In this document: piece by piece, positions 25,058-33,193 of the stretch | Layout: each line of letters begins with the position of its first letter | How positions within the stretch are numbered: position 1 is the first letter of the stretch | Assembly (NCBI GenBank): GCA_902798425.1 | Contig: CADBWR010000001.1 | Coordinates: forward strand, 62,001 to 126,000 | DNA: 64,000 nt | Direction: 5' to 3' | From: an uncultured Bacteroidales bacterium | GTDB lineage: Bacteria; Bacteroidota; Bacteroidia; Bacteroidales; Bacteroidaceae | Notes under the pieces: model-generated | What the model was told of the DNA's origin: nothing | Databases searched by the model: none | The model's input: only the letters and a program-made list of their open reading frames with translations | Translations under genes and position numbers: made by a program

Positions 25058-25089
25058 CAAAATTAGCGCGGAATCTCTTCCGCGCCAAA
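25058..25089 (-). promoter_or_regulatory. Promoter of the 312-aa/GH16/GH128 unit, with palindromic spacer
   Basis: On the minus strand TTTG (25086-25089), 20 nt, TAATTTTG (25058-25065). The spacer itself is a perfect inverted repeat, GCGCGGAA-N4-TTCCGCGC (25066-25085), a possible repressor site. The predicted start is near 25051. Confidence 0.74.
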
Positions 25090-25096
25090 TATTTCG

Positions 25097-25114
25097 CTAC
25101 GCAAAAACCTCACT
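25097..25114 (-). promoter_or_regulatory. Shared operator copy C
   Basis: Plus-strand core ACCTCAC at 25108-25114 inside AAAACCTCACTTTT, with a weaker half GCTACGC (25097-25103). The core begins 43 bp from the -7 box edge. It overlaps the terminator stem of the upstream gene. Confidence 0.62.
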
Positions 25115-25142
25115 TTTCACCAATAGCAGTGGAAAGTGAGGT
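25103..25142 (-). terminator. Terminator after the SusCD-GH16 unit
   Basis: On the minus strand ACCTCACTTT (from 25142) pairs with AAAGTGAGGT (ending 25108), with a further CAC/GTG pairing inside, then a run of five T (25103-25107 complement). It lies 29 bp after the GH16 stop at 25172. Confidence 0.72.
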
Positions 25143-25171
25143 CTTGTAGTAGTAGGCTGTCAGCGGGTGTC

Positions 25172-26548
25172 TTACTTCTTCTGGAATACACGGACATAGT
25201 CTACCTTCATAGAGAGGGGCAGGGCAGACTCGTCAACACCTTTCATGCCTCCCCAGTCGCCGCCCCATGCCAGATTGAGTATCAGGTGGAAGGGCTTGTC
25301 GTATGGATAGTTGTATACGGTATGGTCGCTGTTGTACGACAGCAGCAGTTGTCCGTCAACGTATGTCTTGATATAGTCAGCTGTCCACTCCAGTGCATAG
25401 ACGTGATATTCTGTCTCAGCAGTACCGATGTTGCGGGCTTGAGTGACCTGCGTGTTGTTGGTGTGGTTGTGTCCTTCGGAGTGCAGACTGGATGACACCT
25501 CATTGGGTACGCAGCCCACCTCCTCCATGATGTCTATCTCACCACATTTGGGCCATTTCTCTGTGTTCCAGTCGACACTGATGGGCATCATCCAGTAGGC
25601 AGGCCAGGTGCCTTTACCCTTGGGCAACAGAATGCGAGCCTCGAAGTAGCCATACTGCCAGCCCTTACCCTTGTTCTTGGCGTTGACACGACCGGAATAG
25701 ACCTTGCCGTCGGTGCCCTTGAAACAGTTGATGTACAGACGACCGTCGATAATCTCTGTGGTGTGCTTGCCGTCGATGGTCTGTGTACCGGGACGGTAGT
25801 ATTGCAACTCGTTGTTCACATTTCCTTTCTCCCAGGTTTCCCACTCCCAGTCACTGCTGTTCAGCTGGTTGCCCTCGCTGAACTCGTCGTGCCATACCAG
25901 CTTGTAACCATCGGGGATATTCATCTCACGGTCTTCTGCAGACTCCTGTGCAACGGCGATGGTGACTTTCTCTGTGGCGGTGGCTATTTCCACTGTGGCC
26001 GTACGCTTTGTTGTCGCATCGTTGGCTTGTGTGGTAATTGCTAAGGTGTTGCCGCTTTTCTGCGTGGAGATCCAGCTCTCACTGGTCGTCGCTGTCCACT
26101 CAGCACTGCTGGTCACATCGACGATGAGTGTCTCACCGCGTGAACTGAAGTATAGCTCTTGAGCTGACACCTGCAAGGCTGTTCCCTGGGTGACAGTGAT
26201 AAACTCACTCGTCAGTCCTGACTTCACCGTGATGGTTGCGGTGCGCTCAGCGCCCTTGTTGGGAGCTACCACGACGGCAATGGTGCCAGTCTGTGAGGTA
26301 GAGCCTGTTGTCGTTACCTTGAGCCATTCAACTGTTGCCCTGGCGTTCCACTCACGGCCTGTCTGCTTCACGTCGATGGTGTAGCTGCCGCCAATGGCAG
26401 GTACCTCCAGGTTCTTGACTGACAGGGTGATGGTGGCAGATGCTGTGCCACCGTTGTCGTCGGCGCTGTCGCTGCCACAAGCCATGAATGTGGTGCCACA
26501 TAGCAGCAGCATCATGCTCAGGAAAAATCTTGTCGTTCTGTAGTTCAT
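25172..26548 (-). CDS. GH16 endo-beta-glucanase lipoprotein with two BACON domains
   Basis: 458 residues with lipoprotein signal FMAC (lipidated Cys24). Two BACON domains (about 40-122 and 125-203; AIGGSYTIDV, WLKV, TATITVKSG and their counterparts) hold the enzyme away from the membrane. The GH16 domain (about 210-458) has WHDEF, NNELQYYRPG, WPAYWMMP and GEIDIMEEVG, with Glu337 nucleophile, Asp339 and Glu342 acid/base. The extra Met in EIDIME fits laminarinase/lichenase-type members. It is an outer-membrane endo-glucanase acting before SusCD import. Last gene of the SusC unit, 91 bp after the binding protein with a hairpin in between. Confidence 0.92.
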   Translation of the reverse strand: MNYRTTRFFLSMMLLLCGTTFMACGSDSADDNGGTASATITLSVKNLEVPAIGGSYTIDVKQTGREWNARATVEWLKVTTTGSTSQTGTIAVVVAPNKGAERTATITVKSGLTSEFITVTQGTALQVSAQELYFSSRGETLIVDVTSSAEWTATTSESWISTQKSGNTLAITTQANDATTKRTATVEIATATEKVTIAVAQESAEDREMNIPDGYKLVWHDEFSEGNQLNSSDWEWETWEKGNVNNELQYYRPGTQTIDGKHTTEIIDGRLYINCFKGTDGKVYSGRVNAKNKGKGWQYGYFEARILLPKGKGTWPAYWMMPISVDWNTEKWPKCGEIDIMEEVGCVPNEVSSSLHSEGHNHTNNTQVTQARNIGTAETEYHVYALEWTADYIKTYVDGQLLLSYNSDHTVYNYPYDKPFHLILNLAWGGDWGGMKGVDESALPLSMKVDYVRVFQKK

Positions 26549-26574
26549 TATACGATTTTTTATTTAACGGGAAA

Positions 26575-26611
26575 CAGCAGGCAGCCACTTTTAATGGTGG
26601 TCTGCCCGCTG
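26575..26611 (-). promoter_or_regulatory. Intercistronic hairpin between binding protein and GH16
   Basis: An imperfect long stem (CAGC...GCTG outside, GGCAG...CTGCC and CCAC...GTGG inside) occupies the 91-bp gap. It may stabilise the upstream mRNA or attenuate GH16 expression. There is no clean T-run, so a full terminator is unlikely. Confidence 0.45.
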
Positions 26612-26639
26612 GTAGAAACTAATCTTTTAAACAAACGGC

Positions 26640-28028
26640 TTATTTCGGGTTGTGCTTCTGCAGGATGAAGTTGCTCACCTTCAGCGTTGTTCCGCCAGGA
26701 GTACCGCCAAAGTCGAAGATCCACTTCATAGTGCTGGCAGCAGCAGTCATCTTCAGATGTGTGAACTCTACGATGTTATCACCCTCTTCCAACTTCAGAT
26801 CGCCTTTGTAGAACAATGCGTTGTTGTCATCGTCAGTCTGGCAAATCTTTAAGGTGTAGCGGCCAATGGCAGCACTTGATACTACCTTGCACTTGATATC
26901 GTAGAAGGCACCTTCCTCCATGTCAATGCTGACACCTTCAATAGAGGTCTGTCCTTGCCACTCGCTACCACCATTGTCTACAGCAGTGATGGTGTAAACA
27001 CCGTCCGCAAAGCTGTAGGCAGGATCGCCTACCTGGCCCCAGCCTGCGTCAGCCCACCAGAACTTCATGGTACCCAGTGTGTTGAAGCCTGCACCGAGGT
27101 TGTCGGGAGAGTCTACTGCACACCATGTGACGGGAATCGTCTCATCGGGAGCTTCTATCTTGTTCTTATCGTGGTCAATGATAACCAGATTCTCGAAGAT
27201 AACATCAGCAGGGTAGTTGCTACCACCGAAGTCGAAGACAATCTTCAGGTCGTTGGCGCAGTCGAAACCCTCCAGCAGTGTGCCGAATACGCACAGAGGC
27301 TCGTCAGCGGGGATAGCGAAATCCTTATCCATCAGAACGGGAGCGTCACCGGCACCATCAGCACCATTACATATTTTAATCTTCAGACCGGGAAGCTCCT
27401 TGGTAGAAGTGACAATCATAGAGAAGTCATACTTCTTACCAGCCTCTATGGTTACAGGCATGTGGTTGAAAGCCAGCTGCCCCTGCCATCGGTCTGGACC
27501 TACTTCGTCGAAGTGGAAGCGATATTCGCCATTCACAAAGGTTGGCTTAGCGGGTTGAGGATCCAACTCTGCCCATCCAGAATTGGCAAACCATGTGCTG
27601 AAGTTGTCTGCCACAACACCCTTCATCAGGTTGTCGGGGCTCTCTACGTCAAAGCCGGCAAAGCCGTTCATCTTCGTCTTCTCAATAGTGACCTTGTTGT
27701 CAATGGCTCCATCACTGATGCCATTCTTGTTCTTTACAAAGCACTGAACGTTGTATTCACCCTTCTTACGCCAATACTTCTTAAACGTGGTGTTGGTAGA
27801 ATACTCTGTTCCGTCAACAACCCATACAGGTGTTACCCCTTCTGTATAGGCAAAGGTAAAGGTGGCAGTATTGGTTGCCTGGTCTACGTCGACAGAAATC
27901 TTGCCGGCATAGTCACTGGCCACAGGAATCTGGCCCAAATTTACACCATTGTGGTCCTCAGGCGAGCAGGCCATGAAAGCCAAGCCGATGGTCATGAGAC
28001 CAATGATGTTTGAAAATATCTTTTTCAT
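26640..28028 (-). CDS. Surface glycan-binding lipoprotein (SusE/F-position, 462 aa)
   Basis: Start at ATG 28028, which gives a lipoprotein signal MKKIFSNIIGLMTIGLAFMAC with lipid Cys at the end; the in-frame extension to 28082 overlaps SusD and lacks this signal. A PKD-like domain comes first (about 35-110, WVVDGTEY and KGEYNVQCFVKNKNG), then two CBM4-like beta-sandwiches of similar pattern (about 120-290 and 295-462; both contain a SPDNL start, GxWQGQ and a DFGG segment). No enzyme motif. It sits between SusD and GH16, the usual place for a surface glycan-binding protein that holds polysaccharide at the cell surface. Confidence 0.83.
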   Translation of the reverse strand: MKKIFSNIIGLMTIGLAFMACSPEDHNGVNLGQIPVASDYAGKISVDVDQATNTATFTFAYTEGVTPVWVVDGTEYSTNTTFKKYWRKKGEYNVQCFVKNKNGISDGAIDNKVTIEKTKMNGFAGFDVESPDNLMKGVVADNFSTWFANSGWAELDPQPAKPTFVNGEYRFHFDEVGPDRWQGQLAFNHMPVTIEAGKKYDFSMIVTSTKELPGLKIKICNGADGAGDAPVLMDKDFAIPADEPLCVFGTLLEGFDCANDLKIVFDFGGSNYPADVIFENLVIIDHDKNKIEAPDETIPVTWCAVDSPDNLGAGFNTLGTMKFWWADAGWGQVGDPAYSFADGVYTITAVDNGGSEWQGQTSIEGVSIDMEEGAFYDIKCKVVSSAAIGRYTLKICQTDDDNNALFYKGDLKLEEGDNIVEFTHLKMTAAASTMKWIFDFGGTPGGTTLKVSNFILQKHNPK

Positions 28029-28062
28029 AATAATATAGTCTTCTGAATGAGGTTGTGTTAAA

Positions 28063-29646
28063 TTACTGGAAATAAGCAGCATTCTGCTTCAGTTCAGGGT
28101 CAGAGTCAAGCTCAGCCTGTGCAATGGGGATGTACTTTTTGTTAGCAGTCCAGGCACGTGTGCGGATGGCAGCATCAGCAGCTACACCCTCCGTAGCGGG
28201 ATCCAGTGGAATGAGTGCACCGGTAGCCTTGTTCTGGGCAGAAACACCAGCAATACCTTCAGCACGTACGAGGTCGAAGTAGCGCTTGCCCTCACCAATG
28301 AACTCCTTGTGACGCTCGGTAAGGATGTTGTCGATGGTGACACCACTGATAGCACCCAGTCCGGCACGCTGGCGAACCTTAGTAACCCACTGGTCTGCAC
28401 TGGTCTGGTCAGCACCTGTACGTACGGCAAACTCAGCAGCATAGAGCAGGGCCTCAGCGTAGCGGTAGTAGCGGAAGTTGTTGCTGTAGTTCAGGTTGGC
28501 TGAAGATACAGCAGGCTTGTTGTTCTTCTCGTAGGGACGATACTTCTGCAGCCACAGACCAGTGTCAGCATTACGCTTGGTATAGGCCAGTGTGGGCTCC
28601 CAGACGGTACCTGCCAGACGGTTGTCGCCAGCCAGCAGTGTCTTCACTGCCTTGCGGATGGGCATGAAGCCCCAGCCGTCCTGACCTGCACCCCATTCAT
28701 CGTCGCCAGGATACTGGTTCGGAGAAATCAGGGTTGGGATAACCATACCACCAATGTTGATAGCAGCATCTCCCCAGTCACGCTCGGTGATGTCCTTGTC
28801 GTAGTTGATCTCCCAGATAGACTCCTGGTTCCACTCGTTGGCGGTGTCCCAGTAATCCTTGAAGTTGGGGAACAGGTCATACAGACCGCTGCCGATGATG
28901 GCCTTCAGATAGGTGAGGGCCTTAGAGAAACGAGACTCGTCGTTCTGGTAAGCAACCATCTCAGCATACATCATGATGGCCATAGCCTGACTGACACGTC
29001 CGGCATTGGCATTGTCCCACTTCATGGGCAGAACGTCGGAAGCCAGTACCTCTTCCAGTTCGACAATCAACTTGTTGTACACTTCGTCAGCACTCAGCTG
29101 AGGAGCGGTGTAGGGAGGTTCTCCCAGATTCTGCAGATAGAAAGGAATATTGCCAAAGTAGTGCCACAGGTTATTGTAGTAGTACACACGCATAGCACGT
29201 ACCTGAGCACGGGCCTTAGCCTCATATTCGCTGCTCAGTTTGCCGGCAGCATAGTTGTCCATATAGAACAGGGCGTCGTTGCAGCGCTTGATACCGCTGT
29301 AGTCAATGGTCCACAGCGTTCCGAGTGTGTTGTCGCCATTACCTACGAAGTCAGCCAGCATGTGCCAGTGCTTCATATCGTCATAGTTGGCACCGCCTAC
29401 ATAGACGTCGTCACTCATGATGTCGGCACAGATGTTATAGGCATTATACTGTCCCAGTCCCCAGTCGTGCCAGTGGATGGGGTCGTAGGCGGCAATCACG
29501 GCCTCCTCGATGTGTTCCTGATTGGTATAGTAGGTGTCGAGGTTGTCACCATCGGGTTTGTCAACCTCCAGGAACGACTCTGTGCAACCGGTGAAAGCCA
29601 TTGCTGAGAGGAGCATTCCCGTCAAAAGAAATTTATTTGTTTTCAT
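28063..29646 (-). CDS. SusD/RagB-family nutrient-binding lipoprotein
   Basis: 527 residues with lipobox FTGC (Cys21). The SusD pattern is clear: N-terminal YYTNQEHIEEAVIAAYDPI, TPR-like helices (RAQVRAMRVYYYNNLWHYFGNIPFY), a central binding region, and the C-terminal RYAEALLYAAEFAVRTG and LTERHKEFIGEGKRYFDLVRAEG. SusD-like proteins form the lid of the SusC transporter and bind oligosaccharides. It begins 22 bp after SusC and is followed 34 bp later by the binding lipoprotein. The context indicates beta-1,3-gluco-oligosaccharides as ligand. Confidence 0.95.
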   Translation of the reverse strand: MKTNKFLLTGMLLSAMAFTGCTESFLEVDKPDGDNLDTYYTNQEHIEEAVIAAYDPIHWHDWGLGQYNAYNICADIMSDDVYVGGANYDDMKHWHMLADFVGNGDNTLGTLWTIDYSGIKRCNDALFYMDNYAAGKLSSEYEAKARAQVRAMRVYYYNNLWHYFGNIPFYLQNLGEPPYTAPQLSADEVYNKLIVELEEVLASDVLPMKWDNANAGRVSQAMAIMMYAEMVAYQNDESRFSKALTYLKAIIGSGLYDLFPNFKDYWDTANEWNQESIWEINYDKDITERDWGDAAINIGGMVIPTLISPNQYPGDDEWGAGQDGWGFMPIRKAVKTLLAGDNRLAGTVWEPTLAYTKRNADTGLWLQKYRPYEKNNKPAVSSANLNYSNNFRYYRYAEALLYAAEFAVRTGADQTSADQWVTKVRQRAGLGAISGVTIDNILTERHKEFIGEGKRYFDLVRAEGIAGVSAQNKATGALIPLDPATEGVAADAAIRTRAWTANKKYIPIAQAELDSDPELKQNAAYFQ

Positions 29647-29668
29647 ATTGTGTTGCTATTTTGAGAAT

Positions 29669-32600
29669 TTAGAATGAGAGATTGAAACCGACAGTCCATG
29701 TGCGGGCCTGTGGATAGATACCCTTATCAATACCCAGTGAGGTACCACCGTTACCGATTTCTGGATCGAAGCCGTGATACTTGGTCCAGGTGAACAGGTT
29801 CTCTGCCATCACGTAGACACGGAAACGGCTGATGCCTGCCAGCTGTGTGATGTGCTGTGGAATGGTGTAACCCAGTGAGATGTTCTTCAGACGCAGGTAA
29901 GAGCCGTCGAAGACGTACATGTCAGACATGTTCCAGTTGTTGTTGGTGTTGGCACCAATACGGGGAACCTTGTTTGAAGTGTTAGGACCAGTCCAGCGGT
30001 CAAGAATCCAGGTAGGATAGTTGCCAGAGAAGACGTCGGTACGATAGGTAGCGTCGAAGATGTCAGCGCCGCTAACACCCTGCAGGAACAGGTTGAAATC
30101 GAAGCCTTTCCAGTCAGCGTTCAGGTTCAGACCGAAGGTCCAGTCAGGAGTACCGTTACCAATATCTGTACGGTCGTTATCGTCAATCTTACCGTCACCG
30201 TTCAGGTCGGCAAAGCGTACATCACCAGGCTGTGCGTTAGGCTGGATGAGGTTGCCGTCCTTGGTATAGGCATTGACCTCGTCCCATGTCTGGAAGATGC
30301 CATTGGTCTTGTAACCATAGAAGAATGGGAAGGGCTTGCCGTTCTCGGCACGTGTGCCACCACCGCTGATGCCCTGTACACCGTCGAGGTTCAGGAAACC
30401 AGTGTCGTTACCCAGATTCTTCAGGGTGTTCTTCAGGTAAGAAGCGTTACCCTTGATGGCGAAGTGTGCGTCAGCAATGTTAAACTTGTAGCCAAGTTCG
30501 AACTCGATACCCTTGTTCTCCATGTCACCCACGTTGCCGAGGGGCTTGTTCTCACCTACGTAAGAGGGGATAGGCATAGCGATGATCATACCATTGGTCT
30601 TCTTGATGAAGTAGTCAACGGTGAAGGTCAGCTTGTTGTTGAAGAAACCCAGGTCGATACCGAAGTCGGTCTGCTCACTCTCCTCCCACTTCAGGTCGGG
30701 GTTGGCAATAGCGGTAGCCTTAGAACCTGACTGCTTGGTAACAGGGTTGCCGAAGAGTACGTTGTTGCCCATGGCGGTCAACACGGTATATGCGAAGTCG
30801 CCAATCTGCTCGTTACCGTTCTTACCCCAAGAGAAGCGTACCTTCAAGTTAGACAGCTTGGCAGCCTCCTTGGCTTTCTGGAAGAATGGCTCGTTGGTGA
30901 CATTCCAACCCAGTGAGAATGAGGGGAAGGTACCCCACTTGTTGTTAGGACCGAAGCGGCTTGAACCGTCACGACGGATGGTAGCCTGCAGCATGTAGCG
31001 CTCGTCGTAGTTATAAGAAACACGACCGAAGTAAGAAGCGAGATGATGTTCTGTCCAGATGCCGCCACCGACACCGTAGGGAACCTGTACGTCAGTGTGG
31101 TCTTCATTCCACTCCATGATGGGGTTGGTATAGTTCAGGTAAGGCTTGTCGTTGTTGATGATGTTCCATTTCCAACCGCTCAGGTCGTCACCTTTATATT
31201 TCAGAGCTGACTGACCAAGGACAACAGCAATGCTGTGCTTGCCAATCTGCTTGTCGTAAGTCAGCGTGTTCTCAATCTGCCACTGGGTGTTCTGTGCCTT
31301 ATACATGCTGACAGAGGTGTGCTCAGCCTGGTTGTTACCTGACAGGCGGTACTTGGTGAGCGTTGCACCTTCGTTGCCCCAGAATGAGAAGTCTGCATTG
31401 TAGTTGAAGTGGTATTTCAGGTTATCCCACAACTGTACGTCGAAACCGAACTTAGCCATGAAGTGGTGGCTCCAGTTCTTGGTGGGGTTCAGTGACAGCA
31501 TAGCCAGCGGGTTGTTCATCTCCTGATAGGTACCGAAGTAGCCAGGGATGGTGTAGGGGTTGCCATACTCGTCGGCGGGCAACTGATACTTGCCACCTTG
31601 CTCGTAGGCTGTTCTCATGCCGGTAGCAACATCACCCTTGGCAATAGGAGCCAGTGTGGGAGCCAGATAAAGGGCTGAACCCAGTACTGAGCCATACTCT
31701 GAGTTGGTGCCGATACCGGTAGAGTGGGTGCGGATGTAGCTGACATTGACGTTCAAGTCAATCTTGTTCAGGAAGTTACGCTCCTTCTCGGCATCCAGCA
31801 CGTTATAGGTGGTGTTAGAACGCAGAGTCAGCTTGTCATAGTTTGACTGACCGTAGTTGCCACCAACGATACCATCCTGCTTGAAGTAACCCATTGACAG
31901 GTAGTAGTTGACCTTCTCTGAAGCACCGCTGATGGTCACATCGTGGTTCATCACGGGAGCATTGTCGTTGAAGACCAGATCCTGCCAGTTGGTACCGAAG
32001 CCACTGATGGCATCGCCGTTAGAGTCTGTCAGGTGGAGGGGGTCAAACTTAGGAGCTGAGCCTCCGGCCAGTGCATACTCGTTCTGCAGTACGGCATACT
32101 CAGTAGCAGAGGTCACGTCGCGACGTTTCCATGCTTTCTGCCAGCCGTAAGAAAAGTTGTAGTTCACCTGCGTCTTGCCGAGCTTACCCTTCTTGGTGGT
32201 AACGAGGATGACGCCGTTTGCAGCACGGGCACCATAGATGGCACCAGAGGCAGCGTCCTTCAGAACCTCGATACTCTCAATGTCATTGGGGTTGACAATG
32301 TCTAGACCACCAGTGATAGGCATACCGTCGACAATGTATAGAGGGTCACTATTATTAATGGTACCTGTACCGCGTACGCGTATGCGTGAACCTTCACCAG
32401 GCTGACCTGAGTTAGAGGTTACGTTAACACCGGCAGCCAGACCTTTCAGGGCATTATCCATACGGACGGCACCCTTGCCAGCCAGGTCGTCAGCGGTAAC
32501 CTTGGCGATACTGGCGGTTACGACGCTCTTCTTCTGAACACCATAACCAACGACAACGACGTCTTGCAACATCTGGCTGTCATCTTTCATAACAACTCTC

Positions 32601-32866
32601 ATGGTAGGGGTAGCCTTGACCTCTTGGGCGACATAGCCGACATAAGAGAAAGCAATGGTTGCTCCAGACTCAACCTGAAGTGTAAACTGTCCATCGAAGT
32701 CTGTGACGGTTCCGTTCTGGGTACCCTTTTCTTTTACTGTGGCACCGATAACGGCCTCACCTTGACTGTCGACCACTGTGCCCTTGACATTCAGTTTCTG
32801 GGCATTGGCTGTCGTGAAGGCTGTAAACGCCATCAGCAGCAGGAGAACATGTCTCAGTTTTTTCAT
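29669..32866 (-). CDS. SusC/RagA-family TonB-dependent transporter
   Basis: 1065 residues, signal peptide about 1-22. A CarboxypepD_reg-like domain (about 26-95, KGTVVDSQGEAVIGATV) precedes the plug (about 115-230, LYIVDGMPI and IESIEVLKDAASGAIYGARAANG, the SusC signature) and a 22-strand barrel ending in TWTVGFNLSF. VVVVGYGVQKKSVVTAS is the usual segment joining the two N-terminal parts. The protein imports oligosaccharides across the outer membrane using TonB energy, together with SusD. It is first in its unit, with promoter 32967-32997 and the shared operator, divergent from the regulator gene. Confidence 0.95.
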   Translation of the reverse strand: MKKLRHVLLLLMAFTAFTTANAQKLNVKGTVVDSQGEAVIGATVKEKGTQNGTVTDFDGQFTLQVESGATIAFSYVGYVAQEVKATPTMRVVMKDDSQMLQDVVVVGYGVQKKSVVTASIAKVTADDLAGKGAVRMDNALKGLAAGVNVTSNSGQPGEGSRIRVRGTGTINNSDPLYIVDGMPITGGLDIVNPNDIESIEVLKDAASGAIYGARAANGVILVTTKKGKLGKTQVNYNFSYGWQKAWKRRDVTSATEYAVLQNEYALAGGSAPKFDPLHLTDSNGDAISGFGTNWQDLVFNDNAPVMNHDVTISGASEKVNYYLSMGYFKQDGIVGGNYGQSNYDKLTLRSNTTYNVLDAEKERNFLNKIDLNVNVSYIRTHSTGIGTNSEYGSVLGSALYLAPTLAPIAKGDVATGMRTAYEQGGKYQLPADEYGNPYTIPGYFGTYQEMNNPLAMLSLNPTKNWSHHFMAKFGFDVQLWDNLKYHFNYNADFSFWGNEGATLTKYRLSGNNQAEHTSVSMYKAQNTQWQIENTLTYDKQIGKHSIAVVLGQSALKYKGDDLSGWKWNIINNDKPYLNYTNPIMEWNEDHTDVQVPYGVGGGIWTEHHLASYFGRVSYNYDERYMLQATIRRDGSSRFGPNNKWGTFPSFSLGWNVTNEPFFQKAKEAAKLSNLKVRFSWGKNGNEQIGDFAYTVLTAMGNNVLFGNPVTKQSGSKATAIANPDLKWEESEQTDFGIDLGFFNNKLTFTVDYFIKKTNGMIIAMPIPSYVGENKPLGNVGDMENKGIEFELGYKFNIADAHFAIKGNASYLKNTLKNLGNDTGFLNLDGVQGISGGGTRAENGKPFPFFYGYKTNGIFQTWDEVNAYTKDGNLIQPNAQPGDVRFADLNGDGKIDDNDRTDIGNGTPDWTFGLNLNADWKGFDFNLFLQGVSGADIFDATYRTDVFSGNYPTWILDRWTGPNTSNKVPRIGANTNNNWNMSDMYVFDGSYLRLKNISLGYTIPQHITQLAGISRFRVYVMAENLFTWTKYHGFDPEIGNGGTSLGIDKGIYPQARTWTVGFNLSF

Positions 32867-32966
32867 AATTTTGCTAAGTTTTTTTGTTTTGGGTTGTATG
32901 TGTTTTTGTAAAGTGGTTGTGCGTAACTTTGGTTAGCATCAGGCCTGTTTAGTTCTTTAACCGCTG

Positions 32967-32997
32967 CAAAATTACAATAAATATGCTTTAGTCCCAA
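32967..32997 (-). promoter_or_regulatory. Promoter of the SusC unit
   Basis: On the minus strand TTG (32995-32997), 20 nt, TAATTTTG (32967-32974). The leader would be about 94 nt, the longest of the four glucan promoters, which leaves room for post-transcriptional control. Confidence 0.7.
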
Positions 32998-33004
32998 GAA
33001 AATG

Positions 33005-33022
33005 ACCACACAAAAACCTCAC
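33005..33022 (-). promoter_or_regulatory. Shared operator copy D
   Basis: Plus-strand ACCACAC (33005-33011), AAAA, ACCTCAC (33016-33022), then TTTTTT; period 11 bp, one mismatch between halves. The core begins 42 bp from the -7 box edge. Confidence 0.65.
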
Positions 33023-33158
33023 TTTTTTCTTTTCTTCTATTACGCAGAATAATAGCGAAAGTCCCTAAATACGGCATTTTTGCCCCTCAGCATACCTCAA
33101 AATGCACTACTACAATCATTTTGTTGTGGAAATATTTTTTTGTTTGCCGTGATTTTTG

Positions 33159-33166
33159 TACTTTTG
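33159..33166 (+). promoter_or_regulatory. -7 box of the regulator gene
   Basis: TACTTTTG, 27 nt before ATG 33194. No clear -33 box at the standard distance and no ACCTCAC operator, so expression may be weak and independent of the regulon. Confidence 0.55.
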
Positions 33167-33193
33167 CAGCAAAACTGACACATATTACCAATA

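Noticed and set aside
26955-28013. 352-codon open frame antisense to the surface glycan-binding lipoprotein
   Set aside because: Composition is that of a shadow frame; the opposite strand carries a lipobox and CBM-like domains in an operon.
28029-28082. Longer start of the surface glycan-binding lipoprotein
   Set aside because: It would overlap the SusD stop and place about 18 residues before the lipoprotein signal; ATG 28028 gives a standard lipobox signal.
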